Source of the DNA: Anaspis maculata
Taxonomy: Eukaryota; Arthropoda; Insecta; Coleoptera; Scraptiidae
Reading direction: 5' to 3'
Length of the DNA: 64,000 nt
Assembly (NCBI GenBank): GCA_949128115.1
Contig: OX421968.1
Coordinates: forward strand, 2,108,001-2,172,000
Made by a program: the position numbers and the translations under genes. How positions within the stretch are numbered: position 1 is the stretch's first letter; every line of letters starts with the position of its first letter. This document shows positions 47,649 to 59,500 of this stretch, in pieces. The notes under the pieces were generated by a model, which had not been told where the DNA came from, made no database searches, and saw only the letters and a list, made by a program, of their open reading frames with translations.

Positions 47649-47649
47649 C

Positions 47650-48625
47650 TTTATACAACACCACTACAAGACAAAATGGATTTTTACTTATTTATAGAAT
47701 AATGTCTGTCTGTCTGTGGGTGTGTCTTCCACGGTTCATGCGATCGACTTGAAATTTGGTATGCAGACATGGTTTTATTGTCGAATGTGCTGATTAGATT
47801 TTGGTCGTGATTTATTTAGCGGAACGTATTAATGGTACCTTTCGAGTTGTAAAAATGATTATCAAACGACAGAAGAATGAAGACGAAAAAAATATAGAAT
47901 AATTAAGAAAATAATTCAAAACTTCAGTTTCTTACTCCTGTCTGCTCCCTTGATACGGTGGTTATCATTTTGATCTAATTATGGATCACCCTGTAAGCTG
48001 AGACTATGCTGAGGTCTGCCTGAATAAACCCTTCAAAATATGATAAAGTAGAAAAATATGAAAACACTGAAGTTCTGAAGTCCAGTCCAGACTTTCTGAA
48101 ATTATGGCAAACGGACACGGCCGTTTCATAATAATCCTTATAACAAAGAATACCACAAGAACAAGCACAATCAATCACTGCATCCTCAGCACCTCAGCTA
48201 TGGTGAAGTAGTTGTTGTTGAGGGAGATGCATGTTGACATAGATACTATACCATCACCCACCTATTTCAAATAATGTCTCGAGTTTGAGGTACCCAGTAT
48301 ACCAAGGCTAGTATATAATACCTATAGATACTTAAATTATACCTATGAGATAGGTACCTATGTATTATACTCGTAAGTAAATAGTAGAGCACCTACCCTA
48401 CCACACCACTACTAGCATACGTCCGTCAATTTGTACTCGCTAGCGAAATTTCAACAATGATATGAATTGATAACGAACTAAATGCGATTTGCTTGTACGT
48501 GTTTGGTAGTGTTGCTCTATTGCAGTCAATAAGTTATAAGCTGAGCGACTATCCGTCACTCATTATGAAATAAAATTCGTACCTACTGCCGTTACACGTT
48601 TCAATTAATTCAATTTTAATTTCAG
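47650..48625. other. CLN3 upstream region
   Basis: A short GTCT run lies at 47705-47716, then AT-rich sequence and TAGGTACCTA-type words (48330-48420). The CLN3 first exon and promoter should be here but cannot be placed by eye. Confidence 0.4.
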
Positions 48626-48663
48626 AGGAAGAGCTAGACATTTTGCGAAAATCCGACGAATAG
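48626..48663 (+). other. CLN3 5'UTR segment and upstream splice acceptor
   Basis: A pyrimidine-rich tract ending TTTCAG (AG at 48624-48625) lies 38 bases before the CLN3 start codon. This suggests that the start codon sits in the second transcribed exon, with a non-coding first exon upstream. I cannot place that first exon; the region 48180-48600 is rich in TAGGTACCTA-like words with no clear promoter element. Confidence 0.55.
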
Positions 48664-51600
48664 ATGGCGGAATTTCAAAGTGGAGACATTATTTTGCCCG
48701 ATGGTCCGGAAACAGAAGTACATGTCAAGAAAAAAAGACCATGGAGAGCTTTAATTTCGTATTGGATCCTGGGACTTTGCAATAACTACGGTTACGTGGT
48801 TATGTTAACTGCCGCTAGCGATATCATTGGAAACAGCGAAGTATGTATCCACCTAAAAATCATATTTATTATCCATTCTGTATTATAACAGCTCTATCCA
48901 GTTTGGTGGCGATGTCGCAAGAATGTGTTGTTTAAATTTATTTGTTGGCAGAATTCCTAAACTCTGGAATAAAGATCGCCGAGTTAAGGATTTTCTCACA
49001 TTTAGATGGCTCAGTGTGGGTACCTAAGCCGCAGAGAAGCTTTATTTTCAAAAGTTTTCATCTTTTGATTTTATTTTTCAGGCAGAAAAAAGCAAAGAAA
49101 GAAACTGTACGTACATGTCTACAGGAGCTATTTTACTAGCAGACATCATTCCAGGCTTGCTTATTAAATTAGCCGCCCCTTTTTTACCATTTTTTGTGCA
49201 GTAAGGAATTTTTGAAAAAAATCTTTGCAAAATTCAGATTTCAGTGACATTGAAAGCTTAATCGTCATCTTCTAGACTATAACCAGCCTTGATAAATCAT
49301 TATCATTCATCATTATGGTCATCATCAACATCATCGTCATCAAGTCTCCATCAGACTTGTGTGGGTGTTGTATAATCTGAAATCTGAATTATTGCGAATA
49401 TGAAGTTGTTGTATAAATTTTAATATTTTGCAGCGTTAGAGTTGGACTGTGCGTATCACTGGCTGCTTTAGGGTTCATATTGGTTGCTGTTAGCCAAGGT
49501 ATTGCTCTGTCAATAGTCGGAGTTGCTGTGACTTCTTTCTGCTCTGGACTTGGAGAAGTTACTTACCTCCAATACAGTTCTTTCTATGACAAGTAAGCTA
49601 ATCATGATGATCTTCAACTTTGTTTAATACATATGATGTTGAAAATACTATAGAAACAGGCGCTGAATCAACTTGAAGAGCAATCCGCCATTGGACAGGC
49701 AACCAGCTATACATTTCTACAGCTTTTTGAATTTTTCTGGTAAAGCAAGGTACAAAATTCAATTTTTCGCAAGTCAACCAGGATCGCAGTTCTGTAGTTA
49801 CTCCATCAACACTTTTATCTGTGTGCTCTGTCAGAGTACAATATTGAATCCAGATCCAGGTACATATCCTAATCCTGGGTTGCACCAACGCTCAATTAAT
49901 ATAATACGAGATTAGTGAAATTTCTTCTGGTCAGTACTCGTAGGTGAATGATAGAAATTCTGGTTTCACAAAAGAGAATGATCCAATGATTGATCAGCTA
50001 AAGATTTTATGCATTTTCCTTGGTCGATTTACTAGGATTGGCCAGATTGAAATCCATTTAATCTCGTATTAGCGTTAATTGCGTATTATTTTTTTGGTGC
50101 AACCCAGGGTAAGTTCTTCATAATTATCTTGGCAGATATCTTTTGTATTTATTTCCTCCAGTGTTGATTTATGCGAAAAATCTCACACGTCGAGTAATGC
50201 TCTAATATGAAGAATCAAAATACCTTCCCGGCTGACTTGAGAAAAAAAATCATAATACATAATTTATCATGTTTTTAATCTTCCTTTCTAAAAAAAAAAA
50301 CTGTCGAATTGTATAACTGGTTGCTTACTAATTGGCGGTTGCTTATGAACGAAAATTAAAAAAAAACAATTCGCTGTATTTCTGGTACTTATGTCGTTAT
50401 TCGTAGAATAATAATTATTCATGGTGTGGATTATAAGTGTATCAAACTTTGAATGCATTTCTTGCTGGAGAAGTTTGTCATTGGGCCTTATGAATAAAGA
50501 TTAATCAATTGCTTTTGCTTCAAATCTAACAGCAAAAAACTGAGAAACTTTTGGAAATGAGACTTTGAACCATAGTTATTATTTCAATAAGTTACTCAAA
50601 TGTTCAATAAAACCTGAATCAAGAAATTACTTGGAGTTTCTAATTTTTTGAGAATTTTTCAAAAACAGAAAATCAAGCAAAAGCAATTGCTTAATCTTTA
50701 TTCATAAGGCCAATTGCGCTTGCGCTGATGCTCACGTCACCAGCTCGGCACCTCCAGCAAGCCCAGAGGTTTTCTATGCGTTTTGAACTCGGTTATGAAC
50801 TACCTACGCTGTAAGGAAAGCGTCATGTGTCAGAAAAAAAAATGCTAGTCGTAGATTTCTCCCGTTATGGAGACCCAAATTTAGGTTAACCCTAAATTTT
50901 TCATTTGTAGAGACATGTTGTAAAAATTTAATTCCATGGCATAAAAATGTAGAACATTTTTTTGTTCTTTATTTAATATTTAAAACAAATAGGTATAGCA
51001 ACACTTTGATAGGCTTCTTGGAGGGGTTACCTATAGGATTTTATTAAAATAACTTGAATTTAGTGTCTGTGCAATGGTTCGCCCCGACATCTGAGTGAAC
51101 TGCCATCAGCAGAAGCCTCAGATTGGGGCGAAACGTTGCGTAGTTATACACACTCAATCGAAGTTGTTATAATCGAGCCCTATAAACCCTTTAGAGAAAC
51201 TAATCAAATCGTCACTATTTAAATAACATGCAAAAGAACATCTCTTACACATTCAAAGTGAAAATTCTTCAGTCAGTAATATTTTTTTGTTCAATAATTT
51301 AGTTTTGAAAATTGAAATATTGGTGAACATTGAATTTGTTCAATTTTTCCCGACACCATGAGCCGCTTCGTTTTGCGCCAGGAGCTGATCCGGGTAGATC
51401 ACTAGATATAGAAAGTAGATACATACACCAATCGTACGGCCCAACTGGATCTACTTTCTTTGTCTAGTGATCTACCCCGTGCAGCTCCTGCTGGCAAAAC
51501 GAAAGCGCCTATGATGACTCTTACAGCACATTGAAGCTCGTGTCCGCAATTATTTGCCCTGAATCACCCTGCATAAATCGTAATTGATAAAGTCTATTGC

Positions 51601-52924
51601 AAACCCTATAATATTACCTACACCTTTCCTTTCCCTCAAAAAAAGTTGGGCACTCGTTGCAAACTTTTGTGGAGTATTATCTTTTCAAAAAATCGCACAA
51701 TCATTAGTCACAGGTCACAAAGCTAGTGAAAATTATCTTGATACTCCACTGTCTGCCTGGAAACACCTGTCTCCAACACATCCAAAATCGAAAATTTTGA
51801 AATTTGAAAAAATTATTCTTGGATTTTGAGAATGCGAATGGTCTCAAACCAAAATACACCCTTGTAGCTTTCCAAAGAGACCTGAATGATACATTTCTGT
51901 CAAGGAATAAACCCACAGCGATTGATTTCACAACGCCTTATTTTACAATTTGACTCCGCCCTTGAACGATTCTGTACCATTCAGGTTTGAAATTGAACCT
52001 TCGAAGAATCGCCAAATCATGTGTGAAATTGTACATTTTTCTAGGAATGTGATATCTGCTTGGAGTTCTGGCACTGGCGGTGCCGGTGTTATTGGGGCCC
52101 TATCGTATTCGCTTCTGCAACAATTAGGGCTGAGGACAACCCTGTATGTTATGCTGGTAGTACCTGCTTTGATGGGAATCACGTAAGTTAATTAAGAAAT
52201 TTCAAATTTACCGACTGTACTGTGTATTTCGTTTTTTAAAGCTTTTGGATCATCTTGCCGAAGCCTTCTGAAACCATGAAGAGTCATGAAATTCAAAAGT
52301 CCGTCAACACTGAAGAAATAGAAAATCCTATGGAAGCCCTAAAGAAAAAAATTAAACAAGTGCCCGCCTTGTTTAAATACATGATACCTTTTGGTTTAGT
52401 TTATTTATTTGAATATTTTATAAATCAAGGAACTGTAAGTCTATTTAGATGCAAATCATTGACAGGGCTAATTATTACGCTTATTTTGATTTTTTCAGTT
52501 CGAATTGATCAACTTCAAGGACGATTTTATCAAGCCAAGTGATCAGTATCGATGGCTGCAAGTCGATTACCAAATTGGAGTGTTCTTATCAAGATCTTCT
52601 GTCAATTTCTTCCATATCAAGCATATTTGGGTGCTATCAGTGTTGCAATTGATTAATGTGGCACTATACACAACTGAAGTGATTTATTACTACGTTCCGT
52701 ATTTTTGGATAGTTTTGGTGTTGACTCTTTGGGAGGGACTGTTGGGAGGTGCAGCCTACGTCAATACTTACTATAGGATATCTACCGAGGTCCCTGAAGA
52801 AAAGAAGCAATTTTCAATGGCAATAACAAGCTTTGCAGACAGTATTGGCATAACTCTTGCCGGATTGTTTGCCATTTACGCACACAACGAAATATGCGCC
52901 TTACCAATGCCAGAAAGGGGATAG
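48664..52924 (+). CDS. Cln3: CLN3/battenin, lysosomal multi-pass membrane protein (6 coding exons, 403 aa)
   Basis: Coding exons 48664-48840, 49082-49200, 49434-49592, 52045-52182, 52242-52434 and 52499-52924 are all bounded by AG/GT and total 1212 nt with closing phases. An in-frame TAG lies directly before the ATG, which fixes the start. The protein matches the battenin family along its whole length: the first membrane segment with [16 protein letters not shown] (about residues 35-50), SGLGEVTYL in exon 3, the SSGTGGAG signature (159-166), EYFINQG (255-261), the [11 protein letters not shown] block (286-296) and [12 protein letters not shown] (341-352). Human battenin is 438 aa; the shorter length here reflects a short N-terminus and a short luminal loop. 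Battenin acts in lysosomal/endosomal membranes; its loss causes a lysosomal storage disease in people, and roles in glycerophosphodiester export and pH control have been proposed. The C-terminus ends CALPMPERG, so no CaaX box is terminal. Intron 3 is 2.45 kb and carries three palindromic repeats. The product call is very secure; exact splice sites are inferred. Confidence 0.96.
49297..49350. repeat. Imperfect (ATC)n tract in CLN3 intron 2
   Basis: Degenerate CATCAT/GTCATC units lie between CLN3 exons 2 and 3. Confidence 0.6.
49874..50108. mobile_element. 235-bp MITE in CLN3 intron 3 (CCTGGGTTGCACCAA ends)
   Basis: CCTGGGTTGCACCAACGCTC is mirrored by TTGGTGCAACCCAGG. The subterminal AATATAATACGAGATTA is mirrored loosely by TAATCTCGTATTAG. 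Confidence 0.75.
50481..50713. mobile_element. 233-bp MITE in CLN3 intron 3 (GGCCTTATGAATAAAGATTA ends)
   Basis: TTGGGCCTTATGAATAAAGA is mirrored by TCTTTATTCATAAGGCCAA, including CAATTGCTTTTGCTT in both arms. Confidence 0.75.
51061..51160. repeat. Hairpin with GGGGCGAAACG word in CLN3 intron 3
   Basis: CAATGGTTCGCCCCGACATC and its mirror CAGATTGGGGCGAAACGTTG flank about 30 bases. It is reminiscent of the GGCGAAACCGG word at 47.5 kb. Confidence 0.5.
51361..51510. mobile_element. 150-bp palindrome in CLN3 intron 3
   Basis: TTTTGCGCCAGGAGCTGATC and GGGTAGATCACTAGATATAG are mirrored by GTCTAGTGATCTACCCCGTG and CAGCTCCTGCTGGCAAAAC. Confidence 0.7.
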
Positions 52925-52961
52925 GTGATGGGCTCGAAAACAAGTATTAATTTCTTGCAAG

Positions 52962-52967
52962 TTTATT
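52962..52967 (-). terminator. Candidate polyadenylation signal for BAP55
   Basis: TTTATT on the plus strand reads AATAAA on the minus strand, 540 bases past the BAP55 stop and only about 40 bases beyond the CLN3 stop. I see no canonical AATAAA closer to the stop on the minus strand; a TATAAA variant lies near 53255-53260. If the 52962 site is used, the two convergent transcripts overlap at their 3' ends. Confidence 0.3.
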
Positions 52968-53110
52968 ATTGGCACATTGAGAAAAAAATTCACATAAAGT
53001 CGACTGAAAATTGAGATTAACGTGACGTTTGATCACCCTCAAAAACTTAACCAAATGAACACTACTAATAGGAACATGACAAGTACAAAAATATTGCCAC
53101 AAAGATTTTC

Positions 53111-53184
53111 AATAAATATATCACAAAGTTTTGAAAAAAAAACAATTTTGTAAAAAATCATGTATAAAATATAACCATAATAAA
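53111..53184 (+). terminator. CLN3 polyadenylation signals
   Basis: Two AATAAA hexamers follow the CLN3 stop codon, at 53111-53116 and 53179-53184, giving a 3'UTR of about 0.2-0.28 kb. Both lie before the BAP55 stop codon on the other strand (53506-53508). Confidence 0.6.
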
Positions 53185-53505
53185 AAGAAACTGTAAAAAT
53201 CACATAAGCTACGTGTGTTCTCTTCCCTAAACAAAGCTTGGCCCTTTAAATTTTGTTTATACCACAACCACACTTATTATTATTCAACACAAAAGAATGC
53301 CTTTGCAGCAAATTTTGTGAAGTGAGATTGACTAGAGAAAGCAACAATTTTTGTACCTTTGCTGCAAAGGCGACGATAAAGTTGGGCCTTTTTATATTGA
53401 AAAGAACACGAGGAACGAAATGACTAAGATAGATGTCTAGGCCTTTGATAAAATACTGAGAACAAAATCGAACGTAATACTGAAACAGTAACAGCCGAAG
53501 CTTGC

Positions 53506-56500
53506 TTACAAACATTTTGATTGCACAACGGCCTTGCCGCCATCTTCGTACTCCTGTTTCGACACCCAAAGCTGTTGGAATGAACCCAGCGAAGTCAGTA
53601 TCGAACCGCCAGACCAAGCGCCAAACTTTCTCTCGGTGGCACCGGGAGCACTGATGATTTTCAAGCGCATACTCTGTAAATCATTGAATTGATGAGTTTG
53701 GGTTTACCGGAGCAACTTGTAAAAGGTTTCAATGGTAAAAGGTATGTTAGCCAAGTCAATTCCCAGTGAGCCCGATTCAAAAGATCGTACTGATGAACTG
53801 ACGAGAATCGCAAAGGTGATTTTTCTAGTTTTTTCTTTCCACCTTGTCTGCTTCCATGGTTAGACCTGTATAGTGCGGATGTTAACAGCAATATATGGAC
53901 CGAACCTTGCAAATCGTGATACCGCGATGCCGTTTGGTACGAATATTGTCTATACCAATACCTTTACTTTGAGATATGGAGCCATCGCGAATCCCATGCA
54001 GGCCCCCAGGGTGGACAACCCTGCCAGGCATGTCAAACGGTTATTGTATGATAATTCTGTGAGACTCACTCTTACTAATAAAAGGTTTTCCAATAAGTAT
54101 GTCCCAACTTTCAAATGGAATAGAATCAAAAGTACAAATGATAATCCGAAAATTTCAATTTTATTTTGCAGACAACAATTTTATTATGTTTTGAAAATTA
54201 TGTCATATAAATGTCCTTCTCTTCTTCTGGTTAAATGCCTTCTGGCGACCAAATTTTGAACAACTCTTTCGCACATATCGCGTGGGATATCCGCAATGGC
54301 CCGTCGAATGTAAGTATCTCAAGAGTTGCGTTTCAACTCTTGAAATGTTTGGGGATTATTTTCGTAAAGCTGAGGTTTAACATACCCCCAAAGAAAGAAG
54401 TCTAAGGGGGTGAGGTCGCATGATCTTGGAGGCCAGTTGATGTCAGAATTCCTCAAGGGTCCAATTCGCGAAATCTCGCGCAAGTGATGATCATTTGGCT
54501 TTAATTCTTGACATTTTTGAATTTTATACTCCCTTGCCGCAGTTGATTTTGAAAGTTGGGACATACTTATTGGAAAACCCTTTACCATGATTCAACAAAA
54601 AAAATCAGCGTCAAAATCTAATTGATAGCGTGATTTTTGGAAATTGCCCCGGGCCCCCTGGTAAGTAGACAACCCGCCGCCCTGGGGCCCTGCATGGGAT
54701 TCGGCGATGGCTCCATATCTCAAAATGAAGGTACTGGTATAGGCAACATTCCTACCAAACGGCATCGCGGTATCACGATTTGCAAGGTTCAGGCAGATAA
54801 CCTCGGGACTAGCAAGACATCTGACAACCGCATACAATTTCTCATACTCATACCAAATCTCGTGTTCAGATTTGGCCACATGCCGACATCAGCGCAGTCT
54901 GAGCGTGACCTAAATTACGTGCGAGATTGTCAGATGTCATTTTATTATTATACAATCAAACTGCTAGACAAATTTAGCCCAGGCAATAGGTCTAAAAGCG
55001 GCCAAACCCGGAAATATTTACCACAAAGCTGAATTTTTGTATAGTGACCTTTCTAATCTGTCTGAGCAACATATAGTCAGGTACCATAGGTTCAAAAAAC
55101 TGATCCCGTGGGCTCTTTCGTGAAAGGGGCAAGAGACCTTTCATTTCTTATAGTTCTATATGTGGAGATACCGAAATGTTTTGGTGCCACTTTCAAAATG
55201 GCGTCATTTTAAAATGGCGGCCATTTGTTTCCGGTGACATTTATCCGGGCCTAACTTGCTTCATTCTCATCCGATTTGAATTTTTTTTTTAAATACGTAA
55301 ATTCATATTCTCTATCCGCTGCTGTCATCGGTTGTCATTTATATCGATCTGTTTGACCGGAATTAGAAAAAAATTGAAAATTGTGATGACTTTTAGTCCT
55401 ATAGGTTTCTCGACTGTTTCTCAACCTAATTCAAGTTGTATTGATCCTAACAGCATCTACAATAAATGAAGTTCACTAAAAACGCAGCTTGCTGAAAAAA
55501 TAATGGCCACAAGTGATAAAGTAGGGAAAAAAAGAGCGATATTCACGAAAAATGGTAAAATTAAGAAGGAGAGTGCCGTGTGTTTTTTTAGGGAGTAGAT
55601 ATACGCGTGATTCTTTAGCTACCACTTCTATGGCCTCTGTAGACACCGAAATGCTCTGATACCAATTTCAAAATGGCGTCGTTCCAAAATGGCGACCATT
55701 TGATTTTGGCAACATGGATTCACACTCAACTTACGTTTATTTTCGCTCGACTCACACCGACTTCTATGATTTTTCTTTTGATCAGGTATGGATTGATGTT
55801 TTCTATTTGCTATTGTCCGAAATTTGCATGTGTGCCAAGTAGTTTTTCCAAAACGTGAAAAAAACTAGAAAATCAGTGATTTTTACGATCCCTATTGCCT
55901 CAGTTCCCCGTGGGAGGCATGCCTGGCAAATATTTTTTTATTATTCTCATAATGTATGAAGTTACCGAAATGCTTTGTTGCCACTTTCAAAATGGCAGCG
56001 TACCGATTTGGCGGCCACCTGGATTTTGATAATGAAAAAATCCCAACTCGGTAATCAAAAGAGTTATAGTGTTAAAAGTCACAAGGTAGATCAACAATTC
56101 AATGCTTGTTAAGATAAAACGAACCGCACCTTCATTTCTTGAGTCGTTCCTGGAAAATCCACTGATTTATTAAAAAATGTTAATTTTTATGCAACTGACC
56201 ACTAATATCAGAATTTTTCAGGAACGGCTCAAGATATGAAGATGCGATTTGTTTAATCTCAACAAGCATTGAATTGTAAATCTACCTTGTGACTGTCATC
56301 ACTATAACTTTTTTGGTTACCGAGTTGCAATTTTTGCATTATTGAACACTTTACCAAAATCCAGGTGGCCGCCAAATCGGTACGCTGCCATTTTGAAAGT
56401 GGCACCAAAGCATTTCGGTAACTTCATACATATGAGAATAATACAAAAATATTTGCCAGGCATGCCTCTCACGGGGAAGCACACAGCACCTGAGACAAGA

Positions 56501-59500
56501 GGAATCGTAAAAATCACTGATTTTCTAGTTTTTTTCTTTTTTTGGAAAAACTATTTGGCACAAATGCAAATTTCGGACGAAAGCATATAGAGAACATCAA
56601 TCTATACCTGATCAAAAGAAAAATCATTAAAATCGGTTTGAGTCGAGCGAAAATAGGCGTAAGTTGAGTGTGAATCCATGTTACCAAAATCAAATGGTCG
56701 CCATTTTGGAACGACGCCATTTTGAAATTGGTACCAGAATATTTCGGTGTCTTCAGAGGCCAGATAAGTAGTAACTAAAAAATAACATGTATACCTACTT
56801 CCTGAAACAACACACGGCACTTTCCTTCTTAATTTCACCATTTTTCGTGAATATCGCTCTTTTTTTCCCTACTGTATTACTTGTGGCCATTATTTTTTCA
56901 GCAAGCTGAGTTTTTAGTGAACTTCATTTATTGTAGATGCTGTTAGGATCAATACAACTTAAATTAGGTTGAGAAACAGTCGAGAAACCTATAGGACTAA
57001 AAGTCATCATAATTTTCAGTTTTTTTTCTAATTCCGGTCAAACAGATATAAATGACAACCGATGACAGCAGCGGATAGAGAATATGAATTCACGTATTTC
57101 TAAAAAAAAAAAATTCAAATCGGGTGAGGATGAAGCAAGTTAGGTCCGAATAAATGTCACCGGAAACAAACGGCCGCCATTTTGAAAGTGGCACCAAAAC
57201 ATTTCGGTATCTCCACATATAGGACTATAAGAAATTAAAGGTCTCTTGCCCCCTTTACGAAGGAGCCCACGGAATACCGGATGACCCCCGACTAATATCA
57301 AAATTCCCAGAAATTCCGGTGTTCGCGTCATGGATTTTGGGGGTAAAAACCACCTTTACGGTGACATGGTGCCGATTTTTCTCATTTTTCTGCCAAACGG
57401 TAAGCTGGACGTGGAATAGTAATGGGAGTAAAAATCTTCCCCACTAAATTTTGCATCGAAAAGGTGTGATTGACTATACGGCTAATCTTCACCTAATTCG
57501 AGAAAACGGCGTTTGAAGTGGGGGGTTGCTTAGAGCGCGCAGCGGAAAATCCGAGCAATGCCGTGTTCCGAGGCAGATATCTTGCAAGTGGTTAATCCCA
57601 CGAAAAAACGGTAAGGAAGAAAATTGTTGACCATAATCTTCTGCGTATGATGCTTGTACCGAAAATTCTTTTTTGATAATGTATTTTAAATTACAGCACG
57701 AAAACTACCTACTTAGGTGTTTTAGGTAAGAAAGTGTCTAAACCCAGGAATAATTTCCTCAAAGCTGAATTTCTGGCCAGTGACCCTCTTGACCCGTCAG
57801 AACAACATATCAAGGTACTCGGAGATTCCGACGTTCGCGTCATGGATTTTAGGGGGTAAAAACCACCCGTACTGTGACATGGTGCCGGATTTTCTCATTT
57901 TTATGCCAAACTGTAACTTGGACGTGAAAAAGTAACGAGAATTGAAATATTCCTCACTGAATTCTGCATCGAAAAGGTCTGATTGACTATACGGCTTATC
58001 TTTGCCCAATTCGAGAAAAAAGCGTTCGAAGTGGGGAATAGGTTAGAGCGTGCAACGAAAAATCAGAGCAATGCCGTGTTTCCAGGCAGATATCTTGTGA
58101 GTGGTTAATCCCAAAAAAAAAGTTCTGGCACAAGCATCGTACGTAGAACATTATGATCAACAATTTTCATTCCTGTAGTTTTTTTCCTGGGATCAACCAC
58201 TTGCCAGATATCTGCCTCGAAACACGGCACTGCTCTGATTTTTTGCTGCGCGCTCAAAACCATTTCCCACTTCAAACGCTTTTTTTCTGGAATTGGATAA
58301 GGACTAGCCGTATAGTCGATCAGACCTTTTCGATGCAGAATTTAGTAGGGAATATTTTTACTCCCATTACTATTCTACGTTCAAGTTACCGTTTGGCAGA
58401 AAAATGAGAAAAACCGGCACCATGTCACCGTCAAGGTGGTTTTTACCCCCTAAAATCCATGACGCGAACACCGGAATTTCTGGGAATTTTGATATGTTGC
58501 TCAGAATGGTCAAAAAGGTCACTATGCAAAAATTCAGTTCAATGGGAATTATTTGCGAGTTAAAACCTAAAATGACTGGGCTAATACAGGTTTCCTCAAA
58601 AGAGAGATAGAAGAATCCGCGATTCCGCGCAGCTGTTTTCGGCACGTTCTGCGCACCGTGTGCCATGAGTGATCGCGCCATTTGTATTTACATTGCTCCG
58701 CCGTGTTAAAAGTGCGTTTTATTTTTTGAATTTTGAAGCCAACCATGCTGGGAAAGTCGCTAAAAAATATAACGAACTTCTCAATGAATATTGCAAATGA
58801 ATATTCCGCAAAGAAGAATTTGCCAGAGAGGCATTTGATGCGCGTATACAACTATTTTTGTAATGGATATATCAACGATATATGGACGTGCGCAGAAAGC
58901 ACAGGGCCGCTATTCTTGAATCGTGTAAGAAAAGTCCCCGGGAGTTATATATAATCCGTACTACACTTCTGTAGCGAAAGTTGCCTGAAAACCACGATTT
59001 TAGGCAACATTCGCTACATCAGTGTACTGCGGAATGTATTTTACTCCCAGGGACTTTTCTCACACGATTCAAGAATAGCGGCCCAGGTAAATGCGTGTCC
59101 CATGTCCCACTTTTAATATTTTTTATGATGTATTATGGCCATCACTATAAATTTGAAGTGTTTGATGCAAAAATGTGGCCAAGTGTACCCTTGAATTAAT
59201 GATACTTGATAAACTAAGCAGGAAGCTCCTTACTATTATAACGCTGAAGGGCTTGTGGTTCTTTTTGCTTCTTCGAGTGTCACGTCGTATTTTATGGATC
59301 CATGCTTAGGGACACATTCGCTGTATAACTTGTGGACTTGTATAGTGGCTCACAACATTTATTTTCCATAACTACTTGTGAAAACTGTATAAATATCAAT
59401 AATAACACCATCAAAACACACGTTCGGCTTATGGCATCGGGGCAATGTTGGCACACTAGGACTGCGACGATTTACTGCGCAATCGAACGTGACGTCACGG

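Larger units (their letters stand above)
53902..54790. mobile_element. Outer inverted repeat (~130-base arms) around a deleted mariner element
   Basis: GAACCTTGCAAATCGTGATA (53902) is mirrored by TATCACGATTTGCAAGGTTC (ending 54790). The arms continue through CCGCGATGCCGTTTGGTA and GATATGGAGCCATCGCGAAT. An inner mariner-type remnant (54079-54586) sits between them. It lies in BAP55 intron 4. Confidence 0.75.

Noticed and set aside
49598..49915. Short frames on both strands in CLN3 intron 3
   Set aside because: They lie between confirmed CLN3 exons, partly in a MITE, and have no recognisable domain.
53873..54879. Frames on both strands sharing [16 protein letters not shown] peptides
   Set aside because: They are translations of the mirrored arms of the 53902-54790 inverted repeat and not a gene.
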